Source of the DNA: Rubrivivax sp.
GTDB taxonomy: Bacteria > Pseudomonadota > Gammaproteobacteria > Burkholderiales > Burkholderiaceae_C
NCBI GenBank assembly: GCA_024641965.1
Contig: JAHECC010000025.1
Coordinates: 1 to 32,173, forward strand
Length of the DNA: 32,173 bases
Direction: 5' to 3'
Made by a program: the position numbers and the translations under genes. The notes under the pieces were generated by a model, which was not told the origin of the DNA, did no database searches, and saw only the letters and a list, made by a program, of their open reading frames with translations. The number at the start of each line of letters is the position of its first letter. The first letter of the stretch is position 1. Positions 11,835-22,650 of the stretch are shown here, one piece after another.

Positions 11835-13118
11835 ATGGCCTCACCTGAGCTGACCGTCATCAAGCAGCACCTGATCGACCCCGAGATCTGCATCCGCTGC
11901 AACACCTGCGAGGCCACCTGCCCGGTGGGCGCGATCACGCACGACGATCGCAACTACGTCGTCGATGCCGGCAAGTGCAAGCAATGCATGGCCTGCATCT
12001 CGCCCTGCCCGACCGGCTCGATCGACAACTGGCGCACGCTGCCGCACAGCATGGCCTACAGCCTGCAGGCACAGCTCGGTTGGGACGAACTGCCGACCGA
12101 GCTGTCGAGCGAGGAGCTGGCGGCCGAAGGCGTGGATGCAAATGCGCTGGCCGAGTTGTCCACGGAGGCCGAAGCCGCGCCGGCGCGCGCCACCACTGGC
12201 GAGGAGGACTTCAACGCTGCGCAATACGGTGCCACGCTGCCACCTTGGTCGGCGGCACATGCCTACACCAACCTTTACGGCCCGAAGGCAGCGACGAAGT
12301 CGATCACGGCCACGGTCTCGGGCAACGTGCGCGTGACCGAGGTCGGCAAGGACTACGACACGCACCATGTCGTGCTGAGCTTCGGCGCAATGCCCTTCCC
12401 GGTGCTCGAAGGCCAGTCGATCGGCATCCTGCCGCCGGGTGTGGATGCCAACGGCCGGGCCCACCATGCGCGCCAGTACTCGGTGGCCAGCCCGCGCAAC
12501 GGCGAGCGGCCCGGCTACAACAACCTGTCGCTGACGATCAAGCGCGTGCTCGAAGACCATCAGGGCCAGCCGGTACGCGGCGTGGCCAGCAACTACATGT
12601 GCAACCTGAAGGTCGGCGACAAGGTGCAGGTCATCGGGCCCTTCGGCGCCAGCTTCCTGATGCCGAACCACCCGAAGAGCCACATCGTCATGATCTGCAC
12701 CGGCACCGGCAGCGCGCCGATGCGCGCGATGACCGAGTGGCGGCGCCGGCTGCGTGCCAGCGGCAAGTTCGAAAGCGGCAAGCTGATGCTGTTCTTCGGG
12801 GCACGCACGAAGGCGGAGTTGCCCTACTTCGGCCCGCTGCAAAGCCTGCCCAAGGACTTCATCGACATCAACTTCGCGTTCAGCCGCACGCCGGGCCAGC
12901 CGAAGACCTACGTGCAGGACGCGATGCGCGAGCGCGCGGCCGACGTGGCGAAGATGCTCGCCGACCCGAACAGCTACTTCTACGTCTGCGGGCTGAAGAG
13001 CATGGAAGAAGGCGTGGTGCTGGCGCTGCGCGACATCGCCGTCCAGGCCGGCCTGCACTGGGACGACATCGGCGCCGCGCTGAAGCGCGACGGCCGGCTG
13101 CATTTGGAGACTTACTGA
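11835..13118 (+). CDS. boxA: benzoyl-CoA 2,3-epoxidase, reductase subunit
   Basis: A 427-residue NADPH-dependent reductase that supplies electrons to BoxB. The N-terminus carries two [4Fe-4S] ferredoxin clusters (C19/22/25/29 and C48/51/54/58). The C-terminal part is a ferredoxin-NADP reductase module with the flavin motif RQYSVAS and the nucleotide motif [13 protein letters not shown]. Between them is a loosely conserved Ala/Glu-rich linker (about residues 85-140). The start follows GGAG by 8 bases. It is the last gene of the rightward box arm and converges on the sulfolactate operon with only 13 bases between the stop codons. Confidence 0.95.
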   Translation: MASPELTVIKQHLIDPEICIRCNTCEATCPVGAITHDDRNYVVDAGKCKQCMACISPCPTGSIDNWRTLPHSMAYSLQAQLGWDELPTELSSEELAAEGVDANALAELSTEAEAAPARATTGEEDFNAAQYGATLPPWSAAHAYTNLYGPKAATKSITATVSGNVRVTEVGKDYDTHHVVLSFGAMPFPVLEGQSIGILPPGVDANGRAHHARQYSVASPRNGERPGYNNLSLTIKRVLEDHQGQPVRGVASNYMCNLKVGDKVQVIGPFGASFLMPNHPKSHIVMICTGTGSAPMRAMTEWRRRLRASGKFESGKLMLFFGARTKAELPYFGPLQSLPKDFIDINFAFSRTPGQPKTYVQDAMRERAADVAKMLADPNSYFYVCGLKSMEEGVVLALRDIAVQAGLHWDDIGAALKRDGRLHLETY

Positions 13119-13131
13119 GGCACGCGGCCGT

Positions 13132-14136
13132 TCAGCCAGGCGTCGCCCACGCCGCCAGCAGGCTGTCTGACACTTCGATGCCCTGGGCCTCGGCACGCTG
13201 GCGCAGCGCTTCGCGACGCGCGCCGGGCAACCGAACCTCGTCGTCACTCAGCATTTCCGTGATCAGCACCTCGATGCGCTCGAAGTAGGCATCGCGGCCC
13301 GCCAGTGCACCCGGGTCGATGAGAACGAACAACTGCCCCAGGTGCGGCCGGTTGCCGTCGGCGACGAAGAAGCTCGACGCCTCGTAGCCGAAATTCGCGC
13401 CGATCAACGCGCTGACCAGCAATTCGACCACCAGCGCGAGCATCGCGCCCTTGGGTGAGGACACCGCGCCCACCGGCAGCATCGATCCGTCGAGCGCGGC
13501 TTGCGCATCGGTGGTCGGTTGTCCGGCCGCATCGAGCGCCCACCCGAGCGGGATCGGCTCGCCCTTCTTCGCCGCGACCATGACCTTGCCGCGCGCCACC
13601 TCGCTCAGGCTCAGGTCGATGAGCAAGGCATCGGCACCACGCCGCGGGAACACCGCCGCCACCGGGTTGGTGCCGAAGATCGGGTGGCGCCCGCCGGCGG
13701 CCGGCATCGCCGCCGGCGAGTTGGAAAATCCCAGGCCGACCAGCCCGGCCACGGCGGCGGCGCGCAGGTGGTCGACGACCACGCCGCAATGGTGGCTGTT
13801 GACCACACCCACCAGGGCCACACCCTGCTCCTGCGCCACGCGCACGGCTTCGGCCACCGCCAGCTCGCAGGCCGGGAAGGCCAGGCCCTCGCCAGCGTCG
13901 ACCAGCAGCGTCGCGCCCTTGCGCCGCGCCACCTTGGGAAGCGCCGCGCCGACGACGCGACCGTTGCGCAGGTGCGTGATGTACTGCGCCACGCGCGACA
14001 GGCCGTGCCCGCTCTGCCCTTGCGCTTCGGCCAGCACCAGCGCGCGCGCCGTGCTGTCGGCCATCGACGCATTCGCGCCGGCCGAGCGCAATGCCGCGGC
14101 GATGCGCCGCGCCGCGTCGTCGAGCCCCATCTTCAT
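13132..14136 (-). CDS. comC: (R)-sulfolactate dehydrogenase, ComC type (malate/L-lactate dehydrogenase family)
   Basis: A 334-residue member of the LDH2/MDH2 oxidoreductase family, which differs in fold from classical malate dehydrogenase. Family motifs include GHGLSR (43-48), NSHHCGV and FGTNPVA. The family covers malate, lactate, ureidoglycolate and sulfolactate dehydrogenases. I call it ComC because it overlaps an SlcC-type gene by ATGA within an operon carrying suyAB. In sulfolactate degraders ComC reduces sulfopyruvate to (R)-sulfolactate, the isomer that SuyAB cleaves. Family is certain; substrate is inferred from context. Confidence 0.8.
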   Translation of the reverse strand: MKMGLDDAARRIAAALRSAGANASMADSTARALVLAEAQGQSGHGLSRVAQYITHLRNGRVVGAALPKVARRKGATLLVDAGEGLAFPACELAVAEAVRVAQEQGVALVGVVNSHHCGVVVDHLRAAAVAGLVGLGFSNSPAAMPAAGGRHPIFGTNPVAAVFPRRGADALLIDLSLSEVARGKVMVAAKKGEPIPLGWALDAAGQPTTDAQAALDGSMLPVGAVSSPKGAMLALVVELLVSALIGANFGYEASSFFVADGNRPHLGQLFVLIDPGALAGRDAYFERIEVLITEMLSDDEVRLPGARREALRQRAEAQGIEVSDSLLAAWATPG

Positions 14137-15065
14137 GCGGCGCCCGCCAGCGCTTGGGCCACACGTTCAGCGATGAGGAAGCTCACACGCTCGTTCGACT
14201 CCGCCGACAACCCGGCCACATGCGGCGTGAGCAGCAGGTTCGGGCAGCCGTCGAAATGCGGCGACGCCGGCAGCGGTTCGGCGGCAAACACGTCGATCGC
14301 GGCACCCCCCAGGTGGCCGCTGCGCAACGCCGCGGCCAGCGCCTGCTCATCAACGATGCCGCCGCGCGCCGTGTTGATCAGCACCGAGCCGGGTTTCATC
14401 GACGCAATGCGCGCGGCGTCGAGCAGGCCGCGTGTGCCATCCACCAAAGGCACATGCAGGCTGATCACATCGGCGCAACGAATCAACTCGTCCAGCCCGG
14501 CACAGGCGACCGCGCCGTCGGCGAAGGCCGGATGGTCGTGGTCGAGCATCGCGTCGAAGGCCATGACTTCCATGCCCAGGCCACGCGCCAGACGTGCCGT
14601 CAACTGGCCGATCGAGCCGAAGCCGATCAGGCCCAGCACCTTGCCGCTGGCTTCGCGACCGGAGGACAGCGCATTGCGCGGCCACTGGCCGGCAGCCACC
14701 GCCGGCGTGGCGGCATAGGCGCCGCGCAGCAGCAGCAGCGCGCAGGTGACGACGTATTCGGCCACGCTCAGCGCGTTGGCGCCGGTGGCAGGAATGACCT
14801 TGATGCCACGGACCTTGCAAGCCTCGACGTCGATGTTGTCCAGCCCGACGCCCAGGCGGCCCACCACGCGACACTGCGCCAGCGCGGCCATCAACTCGCC
14901 GCGCACCTGGGTGCGGTTGCGCACGATCAGGGCGTCGGCGTCGCCTGCGGCGGCGAGCAGCCGCGCCGGGTCGTCGACCAGCGCCGGGTCGTAGTGCACG
15001 TCGTGGCGTGCGCGCAGTCGTTCCACGGCGCGTTCGTCCATGAATTCGGTGATCAGGATTCTCAT
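14133..15065 (-). CDS. slcC: (S)-sulfolactate dehydrogenase, SlcC type (D-2-hydroxyacid dehydrogenase family)
   Basis: A 310-residue NAD-dependent 2-hydroxyacid dehydrogenase. The Rossmann motif is GFGSIG (148-153), and the catalytic triad is Arg234 (NTARGGIVDE), Glu263 and His282 (LTPHVAG). The start at 15065 gives MRILITEF, the usual family N-terminus, 10 bases after the tctB stop; an upstream in-frame ATG at 15101 would overlap tctB. In sulfolactate degraders SlcC oxidises (S)-sulfolactate to sulfopyruvate, and ComC then makes the (R) form, so the pair acts as a racemase. A phosphoglycerate-type dehydrogenase is the alternative, but the operon favours SlcC. Confidence 0.8.
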   Translation of the reverse strand: MRILITEFMDERAVERLRARHDVHYDPALVDDPARLLAAAGDADALIVRNRTQVRGELMAALAQCRVVGRLGVGLDNIDVEACKVRGIKVIPATGANALSVAEYVVTCALLLLRGAYAATPAVAAGQWPRNALSSGREASGKVLGLIGFGSIGQLTARLARGLGMEVMAFDAMLDHDHPAFADGAVACAGLDELIRCADVISLHVPLVDGTRGLLDAARIASMKPGSVLINTARGGIVDEQALAAALRSGHLGGAAIDVFAAEPLPASPHFDGCPNLLLTPHVAGLSAESNERVSFLIAERVAQALAGAA

Positions 15066-15075
15066 AGGTGGCAAC

Positions 15076-15516
15076 TCAAGGCAGTGGGACCTGCAAGGCA
15101 ATCTTGAACAGGCTGTAAAGGCCGATCAGCACCAGCGCGCTGGCGGCAGCGTAGAGCAGCGCGCGCCGCAGTGTCCACCGCTCGTGATTGGCGATCACCA
15201 GCAGCGCCGCCATCGCGGCCGCGCTGCTGGCCAGGAAGCCCAGCGGCCCAAGAGTGAAGGCCCAGGCGAGCAAGGTCACGGCCGTCGCCGCGCGGCGCAT
15301 GTAGGAGCCACCGAGCGCGGCCACGCGCTGTGTGCGGCCGGCCACTGTCAGCGCGATGTACAGCGCACCCAGCGCCACCAGCAGCGCTCCCACCGAGCGC
15401 GGGAAGACGGCACCCAGGTCGGAGAAATCGCGGGCCGCCCAGATTGCCGCCGCGCCCAGCAGCATGGCCGCGGCGCTGCCCAGCGCCCCCGGAAGATCGT
15501 TGCGTGCATCAGACAA
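15076..15516 (-). CDS. tripartite tricarboxylate transporter small membrane subunit (TctB)
   Basis: A 146-residue membrane protein with about four hydrophobic segments (near residues 14-28, 42-60, 75-105 and 120-140), typical of TctB. It pairs with TctA to form the membrane part of a cation-driven, binding-protein-dependent carboxylate importer. It overlaps tctA by 8 bases and precedes slcC by 10, so transport and sulfolactate oxidation are tightly linked. Comparable three-gene systems are called slcHFG in sulfolactate degraders; which letter applies here I cannot say. Confidence 0.85.
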   Translation of the reverse strand: MSDARNDLPGALGSAAAMLLGAAAIWAARDFSDLGAVFPRSVGALLVALGALYIALTVAGRTQRVAALGGSYMRRAATAVTLLAWAFTLGPLGFLASSAAAMAALLVIANHERWTLRRALLYAAASALVLIGLYSLFKIALQVPLP

Positions 15517-17014
15517 GAGCGCTCTCCCTGCCGCGCGCGCGTCGCGCTGCCCACCAGGGCCACAGCAGTCCGAGCAGGATGAAGCAGATGATGGCCAGCG
15601 CGATCGGCCGGCCGAAGAACTCGCCCCAGATGTTGCCCCTGGCGCCGCCGATCAGGTGGCCCTGCACGAAGCCGCGCTCAGCGATCGAACCGAGGATCAA
15701 CCCGAGCACGATCGGCGACGCGCTGAAGCCGAAGCGCCCCAGCCCCCACGCGATGAGGCCCAGCACCACCATCTGCTGCACCTCGTGGATGTTGTTGTGC
15801 ACCGCGAAACTGCCCAGCACGGTCAGCAGTGCCACCGCGGGCACGAGCACCGCCTTGGGTATCGCGACGATCGAGCGGAACGCGAAGCGGCCGATCAGCA
15901 GCCCAACCGGCAGCATGATGATCGTCGCCAGGATCAACCCCCAGATGAAGGTGTAGACGATCGGCGCTTGCTGCGTGAACAGCGTCGGCCCGGTGCGGAT
16001 GCCCTGCACCAGCAGCGCGCCGAGGATGATCGCGTCCGGCGGCGTACCCGGGATGCCCAGCACCAGCGTGGGAATAAAGCCGCCGCCGACGGTGGCATTG
16101 TTGGCCGATTCGGTCGCCAGGATGCCGTCGGGTTCGCCCTTGCCGAAGTTCTCGCGCCGCGGCGAGGCACGCTTGGCCTCGGAATAAGCCACCAGCGACG
16201 CGATCGAGCCGCCCGCGCCGGGCAGGATGCCGACCAGCGTGCCCAGCACCGAACTGCGCACCAGATTGAACTTGCCGCGTTTCAGCAGTGACAGCGCTTC
16301 GGGCAGGCGGAAGCCCGCGACGCGGTTGGCGGCGTCCAGGTGCGCGACTGGCGTGGCCACCAGTTCGATCAGCACCGGCACGCAGTACAGCCCGATCAGC
16401 GCCGAGACGATGTCGATACCGCCGAGCAGCGCCTTCGAGTCGCCGACGTAGCGCACGTCGCCACCGACCTCGGCCACGCCGACCATCGACAGCAGCAGGC
16501 CCAGGCAACCGCCGATCAGCCCCTTGACGGTGCTGCCCTCGCCGAGCGAGGCGATCAGCGTCAGTCCGAACACCGCCAGCCAGAAGTACTCGACCGGGCC
16601 GAACTTCAGCGCCACGGTGGCCATCGGCGGCGCCAGCAACAGCAGGAAGCCGGCGCCGACCAGGCCGCCGACCACCGACGACAGGCAGGCCAGTGTCAGC
16701 GCCAGGTCGCCCTTGCCGGCACGCGCCATCGGGTAGCCGTCGAAGGTGGTGGCGATCGACGACGGCGTACCCGGCGTGTTGAGCAGGATCGCGGCATAGG
16801 CGCCGCCGTAGATCGCACCGGTGTAGATCGCACCCAGCGCGATCAGCGCCGACGCCGGCTCCATCGCAAAGGTGAAGGGCACCAGCACCGCCACCGCCAT
16901 CGTCGCGGTCAGCCCGGGCAGCGCGCCGATGGCGGTGCCTGCCACCACGCCGGCCACGGCCAGCAGCAGGTTCAGCGGCGTCAGCGCCGCCAGCAGGTAC
17001 TCGAAGCTACCCAT
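15509..17014 (-). CDS. tripartite tricarboxylate transporter large membrane subunit (TctA)
   Basis: A 501-residue polytopic membrane protein of the TctA family. Family signatures are visible: GALPGLTATMAVAVLVPFTF near residues 31-50, and NTPGTPSSIATTFDGYPMA near residues 79-97. A second conserved loop reads LVLGIPGTPPDAIILGALLVQG. It is predicted to form the substrate channel of a transporter fed by the periplasmic TctC protein encoded 21 bases upstream. In this operon the likely cargo is sulfolactate or a related sulfonated C3 acid. The family is certain; the substrate is inferred. Confidence 0.93.
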   Translation of the reverse strand: MGSFEYLLAALTPLNLLLAVAGVVAGTAIGALPGLTATMAVAVLVPFTFAMEPASALIALGAIYTGAIYGGAYAAILLNTPGTPSSIATTFDGYPMARAGKGDLALTLACLSSVVGGLVGAGFLLLLAPPMATVALKFGPVEYFWLAVFGLTLIASLGEGSTVKGLIGGCLGLLLSMVGVAEVGGDVRYVGDSKALLGGIDIVSALIGLYCVPVLIELVATPVAHLDAANRVAGFRLPEALSLLKRGKFNLVRSSVLGTLVGILPGAGGSIASLVAYSEAKRASPRRENFGKGEPDGILATESANNATVGGGFIPTLVLGIPGTPPDAIILGALLVQGIRTGPTLFTQQAPIVYTFIWGLILATIIMLPVGLLIGRFAFRSIVAIPKAVLVPAVALLTVLGSFAVHNNIHEVQQMVVLGLIAWGLGRFGFSASPIVLGLILGSIAERGFVQGHLIGGARGNIWGEFFGRPIALAIICFILLGLLWPWWAARRARGRESALV

Positions 17015-17035
17015 GCGACGGCGGTGCGCCCGGCC

Positions 17036-17983
17036 TTACTTCTTGGTGATGCCCATGTCCTTCGCCAGCGCCTCGTACTGCGCCTTGACCTTGGCCATGA
17101 ACTCGCCCATCTGCGCCGGGCCGACATTGAGCATGGCGAAGCCGCCCTCTTCCATCTTCTTGATGAACTCGGGGTCGGCGTTGATCTTGGCCAGGATCTC
17201 GGCCAGCTTGGCCTGCACGTCGGCCGGCGTCGACTTCGGCACGGCCACGCCGCGATAGGCGCCGCCCACCAGATCGAAGCCCAGCTCCTTGAAGGTGGGG
17301 CAGTCGGGGATCGCCGGATGGCGCTTTTCCATCGCCACCGCCAGACAGCGCACCTGATCGCCCAGCTGCATCTTCACCGTGGTGTAGCCCCAGCTGCCGC
17401 TGACCTGCTTGCCCAGCAGCGCCGCGTTCGACGGGCCTGTGCCGCCGAAGGGCACGTAGGTGGTCTTGATGCCGGCCAGCTTGTCGAACTGCTGTTGTGC
17501 CAGATGGTTCGCCGAGTTGGTGCCGCTGCCCGACAGCGTGGTCGCGCCGGGCGCCTTCTTCGCCGCCTCGACGAAGTCCTTCAGGCTCTTGACCGGTGAA
17601 TCGGCCGGCACGATCAGCGCATCGGGCGTGTAGTGGAACCAGAAGACGGTGGTGATCTCGTCGGTCTTGTAGCCCACGTCCTTCTGCAGCGGCTGCAGCA
17701 CGATGTGCGGCAGGTTCGTGCCCATCACCGTGTAGCCGTCGGCCGTCATGCCGTTGAGCTGCGCCCAGCTGGCCGCGCCGCCGGCGCCGGGCTTGTACTG
17801 GATGGCCAGGCTCTGCCCGCTGAGCTTCTTGAACACCGGCTCCTGCAGCCGTGCAGAGATGTCGGACTCGCCGCCCGGGCCGAAGGGGATGATGTAGTTG
17901 ACCGTCTTGTCGGGGTAGGCGGCGAACGCGATGGACGACGCGGCGGCCAGCGTGGCGGCGATCAGGGTCTTGTGAATCTGCAT
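17036..17983 (-). CDS. tripartite tricarboxylate transporter substrate-binding protein (TctC/Bug family)
   Basis: A 315-residue periplasmic binding protein of the Bug family. A Sec signal peptide is clear (MQIHKTLIAA, hydrophobic core, cleavage near AFA-AYPD at residues 21-22). The mature protein has the family pattern YPDKTVNYIIPFGPGGESD and the YKPGAGGAA loop. It starts after GGAGACTCGAC. It leads the tctC-tctA-tctB-slcC-comC part of the operon and follows the alcohol dehydrogenase gene by 126 bases, the longest gap of that stretch, so an internal promoter there is possible. A sulfonate ligand is inferred from neighbours. Confidence 0.92.
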   Translation of the reverse strand: MQIHKTLIAATLAAASSIAFAAYPDKTVNYIIPFGPGGESDISARLQEPVFKKLSGQSLAIQYKPGAGGAASWAQLNGMTADGYTVMGTNLPHIVLQPLQKDVGYKTDEITTVFWFHYTPDALIVPADSPVKSLKDFVEAAKKAPGATTLSGSGTNSANHLAQQQFDKLAGIKTTYVPFGGTGPSNAALLGKQVSGSWGYTTVKMQLGDQVRCLAVAMEKRHPAIPDCPTFKELGFDLVGGAYRGVAVPKSTPADVQAKLAEILAKINADPEFIKKMEEGGFAMLNVGPAQMGEFMAKVKAQYEALAKDMGITKK

Positions 17984-18109
17984 GTCGAGTCTCCGGATGG
18001 GTCGGTTTGAATGAAATGCGGGCGCCGGCGAGAAGAGGCCCCGTCACACGGGCCCAATGACACCGCGCTTGCACGCCGCGGCCAATAGGTCACAACCCGC
18101 AGGCACGGG

Positions 18110-19111
18110 TCACGGTCTCAGCACGATCTTCGGTGCGGCGCTGGCGCCGCTGTCCAGGTCGACGAAGGCCTGCGGCCCGTCGGCCAGCTTGCGCTCCTCG
18201 ACCCAGGCGAGGTCGCCAAACTGCTGCATGTGCAGCGCAGCCACGGTGGCGCGAAGGTCGGCCGTGGTGTAAGTGTAGGTGCCCAGCAGCGTGATCTCGG
18301 CCAGCGTCAGCTTGCGCATATCGATTTCGCTGGCCCAGTCCTGCAGGCCGACGTGCATCATCACGCCACCCGGCTTGATCGCAGCCAGCGCCTGCTGGCG
18401 CGTGAGCTTGGCACCCACCGCGTCCATCACGTGCTCGTAGGCCGACTCTTCCAGCGGCGTGTCGCGCGGATCGATGACCTCGCAACCGACCGCGCGCTGC
18501 AGCGTCTCGCGGCGCTTCGGGTTGAGTTCGGTCACCGTCAGCCGCGTCACGCCCAGGCGCCGATAGAGCAGCGCGGCCAGCATGCCGATGGCGCCGCCAC
18601 CGATGACCAGCACCCGGCACTCGTGCAGCGGCCGCAGCAGCGCGCGCATCGACAGGTTGATGGCGTGCCAGGCGGTGGCCGCCGGCTCGGTCAGCGCCGC
18701 CGTCACGGCCGGCATGTCCTGCGGGATGGCCACCAGCGACGACGCCGGGATGCTCATGTACTCGGCATAGGCGCCAGGGCGCGTCATGCCGACCATCGTG
18801 CGGTTGGCGCACAGGTTGTTGCGGCCCTGCACGCAGTACTCGCACACGCCGCAGGTGATCAGCGGGTTGCCGGTCCAGCGTGTGCCGGCTTCGAATCCGT
18901 CGGCGGCCGACTCGGCAATGCGGCCGACGAACTCGTGCCCGAGCACCAGCCCCGGCTTGCGGCGCGGGTCGTGCCCGTGCCAGGCGTGCATGTCCGACCC
19001 GCAGATGCCGACGGCCTCGATGCGCAGCACCACTTCGCCATCGGCCAGTTCGGGGTGCGGGCGGGCCTGCAACTGCAGTTCCTTGGGCTGGGTGTAGACG
19101 AGGGCTTGCAT
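18110..19111 (-). CDS. zinc-dependent medium-chain alcohol dehydrogenase, probable DHPS 2-dehydrogenase
   Basis: A 333-residue member of the sorbitol/threonine dehydrogenase branch of the MDR superfamily. Catalytic zinc ligands are Cys37 (GICGSD), His59 and Glu60 (GHEFVG). The structural zinc site is C87, C90, C93 and C101. The coenzyme motif is IGGGAIGM. It lies 28 bases after the short-chain dehydrogenase gene. In Cupriavidus pinatubonensis the DHPS operon has two 2-dehydrogenases (HpsO and HpsP) thought to interconvert DHPS enantiomers through the 2-keto form. This gene and its SDR neighbour probably fill those roles, but I cannot say which letter belongs to which. Confidence 0.85.
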   Translation of the reverse strand: MQALVYTQPKELQLQARPHPELADGEVVLRIEAVGICGSDMHAWHGHDPRRKPGLVLGHEFVGRIAESAADGFEAGTRWTGNPLITCGVCEYCVQGRNNLCANRTMVGMTRPGAYAEYMSIPASSLVAIPQDMPAVTAALTEPAATAWHAINLSMRALLRPLHECRVLVIGGGAIGMLAALLYRRLGVTRLTVTELNPKRRETLQRAVGCEVIDPRDTPLEESAYEHVMDAVGAKLTRQQALAAIKPGGVMMHVGLQDWASEIDMRKLTLAEITLLGTYTYTTADLRATVAALHMQQFGDLAWVEERKLADGPQAFVDLDSGASAAPKIVLRP

Positions 19112-19139
19112 GTTGGGGTCTCGACAAGTTGAACGCGGC

Positions 19140-19907
19140 TCAACGCGCGGTGTAGCCGCCGTCGACCATCAGCGTCTGGCCGGTGACGTAGCCGCCGGCG
19201 TCGCTGCACAGGAAGACGGTGGGGCCGTGCAGATCGGCCAGCGCGCCGTTGCGGCCGATGCAGGTCTGCGCCGCGTGGCGCTGCGCCAGCGTGGCATCGG
19301 CGAACACCGGGGCGGTGAGCGCGGTGGGGAAGAAGCCGGGGCCGATGGCGTTGCAGGTGATGCCGTGCGGCGACCAGGCCTGCGCGATCGCGCGCGTGAG
19401 CTGCACGATGCCGCCCTTGCCAGCGCCATAGGGTGCGCTGTCGGCGAACGCCCGCGTGCTTTGCAGCGACGCGATGTTCAGGATGCGGCCCCAGCCGCGT
19501 TCACGCATGCCCGGCGCCAGCGCCTGCGTCAGAAAGAACGGTGCGCCCAGGTGCAGCGCGAGCTGCGTCTGCCAGGCTTCGGGCGTCACCTCCTCGAAGG
19601 ACTGACGCAGGTTGACGCCGGCCGCATTGACCAGGATGTCGACGCCGCCCAGCACCCGCTCGGCCTGTTCGGCCACGGCGCGCAGGCTCGGCATTGCGGC
19701 CAGGTCGGCGCTCATGGCGTCTGCGGCAATGCCTTCGGCACGCAACCGTGCGGCGGCCGCCTCCAACTCGTCCGCACGGCGCGCCATCAACAGCACGCGT
19801 GCACCGGCACGCCCCAGCGCCGATGCCATTGCCTCGCCGATGCCCGAGTTGCCGCCTGTGACCAGTGCGCGCCGGCCGGCCAGGTCGAACATCTTGTTGA
19901 CGGGCAT
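19140..19907 (-). CDS. short-chain dehydrogenase/reductase, probable DHPS 2-dehydrogenase
   Basis: A 255-residue classical SDR. The nucleotide motif is TGGNSGIG (17-24), the NAAG motif follows at 94-97, and the catalytic residues are Ser147, Tyr160 and Lys164 (YGAGK). The C-terminus VDGGYTAR is typical. It begins 5 bases after hpsN, which implies co-translation. The likely role is oxidation or reduction at C2 of 2,3-dihydroxypropane-1-sulfonate, working with the adjoining zinc enzyme to convert the unused enantiomer to (R)-DHPS. SDR substrate cannot be read from sequence, so this rests on context. Confidence 0.85.
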   Translation of the reverse strand: MPVNKMFDLAGRRALVTGGNSGIGEAMASALGRAGARVLLMARRADELEAAAARLRAEGIAADAMSADLAAMPSLRAVAEQAERVLGGVDILVNAAGVNLRQSFEEVTPEAWQTQLALHLGAPFFLTQALAPGMRERGWGRILNIASLQSTRAFADSAPYGAGKGGIVQLTRAIAQAWSPHGITCNAIGPGFFPTALTAPVFADATLAQRHAAQTCIGRNGALADLHGPTVFLCSDAGGYVTGQTLMVDGGYTAR

Positions 19908-19912
19908 CGCGC

Positions 19913-21235
<1,323 letters not shown>

Positions 21236-21284
21236 TTACGGTCCGAGGTGGGTTGACGGGGTCGCTACCGCCCCGCTCGAATGG

Positions 21285-22622
21285 TCATTTGTAGGCGTCT
21301 GGCAGCAGCACAGTGGTCATCTCGGGCACGAAGGCGATGAGCAGCGTGACCGCCAGCATCGAGAGCACGAAGGGCACCGCACGCCGGGCGATCTTCAGGA
21401 TCGATTCGCCGGTCAGCCCGGACACCACGAACAGGTTCAGGCCCAGCGGCGGCGTGATGAAACCGACGCCCAGCGTCGTGATCATCATGATGCAGAACTG
21501 GATCTCGTTCATGCCGATCTCGTCGGCCAGCGGCTTGAGCAGCGGCGCCAGGATGACGATGTTGGGCGTCGTCTCCATCACGCAACCCGCCGCGACCAGG
21601 ATCGCGATCATCAACAGGATGATCACCCAGGGCTCGGTCGACAGGCCGGTGACCAACTGCACGAAGCCCTGTGGCACGCCCATCGTCGCCAGCGCCTGCG
21701 CCAGCGGCAGCGAGAACGCGATGATCGGCAGGATGACGCCATTGACCTTGGCCGAGCTCACCAGCATCGCCGGGAAGTCGGCGAGCTTGAGCGTGCCCAG
21801 CACGAAGCCGATGATGATGGTCACGACGACGGCCACCGCGCCGGCCTCGGTGGGCGTCAGGCTGCCCGAGAAGATGCCGTAGAAGATGATCGCCGGCACG
21901 ATGAACGCGTACCACCCGCGCTTCAGCGCCCCGCCGAGGTTGCCGAGCCATGCGCCGAAGGGGATCGAGGTCTTGTTCTCGTAGGCGTAGATGCGGTTGA
22001 CGACGCTGTTGGTGATGAAGATGCCCGCCAGGATCATCAGGCCCGGGATCAGTGCCGCCTGGAACAGCGTGGACGCCGAGATGCCCAGCACCAGGCCGAT
22101 GATGATGTAGGCGATCGACGGCGGAATCAGGATGCCGGTGCAGGCACCGGCCGCCACCAGCGCGCAGGCATAGGGCCGCGGGTAGCCCGACTCGACGAGG
22201 CGGTTGATCGTCATGCGGCCCACGGCCGCCGCACCCGCGGCGTCCGAGCCGGAAATGGCGCTGAACATGCCGCACACCAGCACGGTGGCCGAGCCGAAGC
22301 CGCTGCGCGACCAGGTGGTCAGCGCTTCGGCCACGTCGAGGAACTTGCGGCTCAAGCCCGTGCGCACCAGCACGTCGCCGGTGAGGATGAACAGCGGCAC
22401 GGCCGTCAGCGCGAAGGCGTCGATGCCCTCGAACAGCGAACCGCCGAGCAGCGACATCGGCAGCACGCCCGACCACAGCAGCAGCGCGATCGAGGTCGCG
22501 CCGATCGACACCCACACCGGCACGCCCAGGCCGATCAGCACGACGAAGATCAGGACGGGGCCATAGAAGCTCCAGCCCAGGTCGAGTGCCTGTGCTTCCG
22601 AACCCGGAAAGAGGGAATTCAT
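21285..22622 (-). CDS. hpsM: TRAP transporter large permease subunit (DctM, HpsM-like)
   Basis: A 445-residue DctM-family membrane protein with about a dozen hydrophobic segments. Family motifs include TAVPLFILTGDVLVRTG, FSAISGSDAAGAAAVG and GILIPPSIAYIIIG. It forms the sodium-driven channel of a TRAP transporter, with the DctQ and DctP subunits encoded just upstream. The gap to dctQ is 28 bases and to hpsN is 58. The operon suggests DHPS or sulfolactate as cargo. The hps name is by position and neighbours. Confidence 0.92.
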   Translation of the reverse strand: MNSLFPGSEAQALDLGWSFYGPVLIFVVLIGLGVPVWVSIGATSIALLLWSGVLPMSLLGGSLFEGIDAFALTAVPLFILTGDVLVRTGLSRKFLDVAEALTTWSRSGFGSATVLVCGMFSAISGSDAAGAAAVGRMTINRLVESGYPRPYACALVAAGACTGILIPPSIAYIIIGLVLGISASTLFQAALIPGLMILAGIFITNSVVNRIYAYENKTSIPFGAWLGNLGGALKRGWYAFIVPAIIFYGIFSGSLTPTEAGAVAVVVTIIIGFVLGTLKLADFPAMLVSSAKVNGVILPIIAFSLPLAQALATMGVPQGFVQLVTGLSTEPWVIILLMIAILVAAGCVMETTPNIVILAPLLKPLADEIGMNEIQFCIMMITTLGVGFITPPLGLNLFVVSGLTGESILKIARRAVPFVLSMLAVTLLIAFVPEMTTVLLPDAYK

Positions 22623-22650
22623 CCAAGTGCCCCTTTGGTCGCCAGACGAA

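Noticed and set aside
13132..14136. Malate dehydrogenase of the TCA cycle
   Set aside because: It belongs to the LDH2/MDH2 fold rather than classical MDH, and is coupled to an SlcC-type gene and a Tct transporter.
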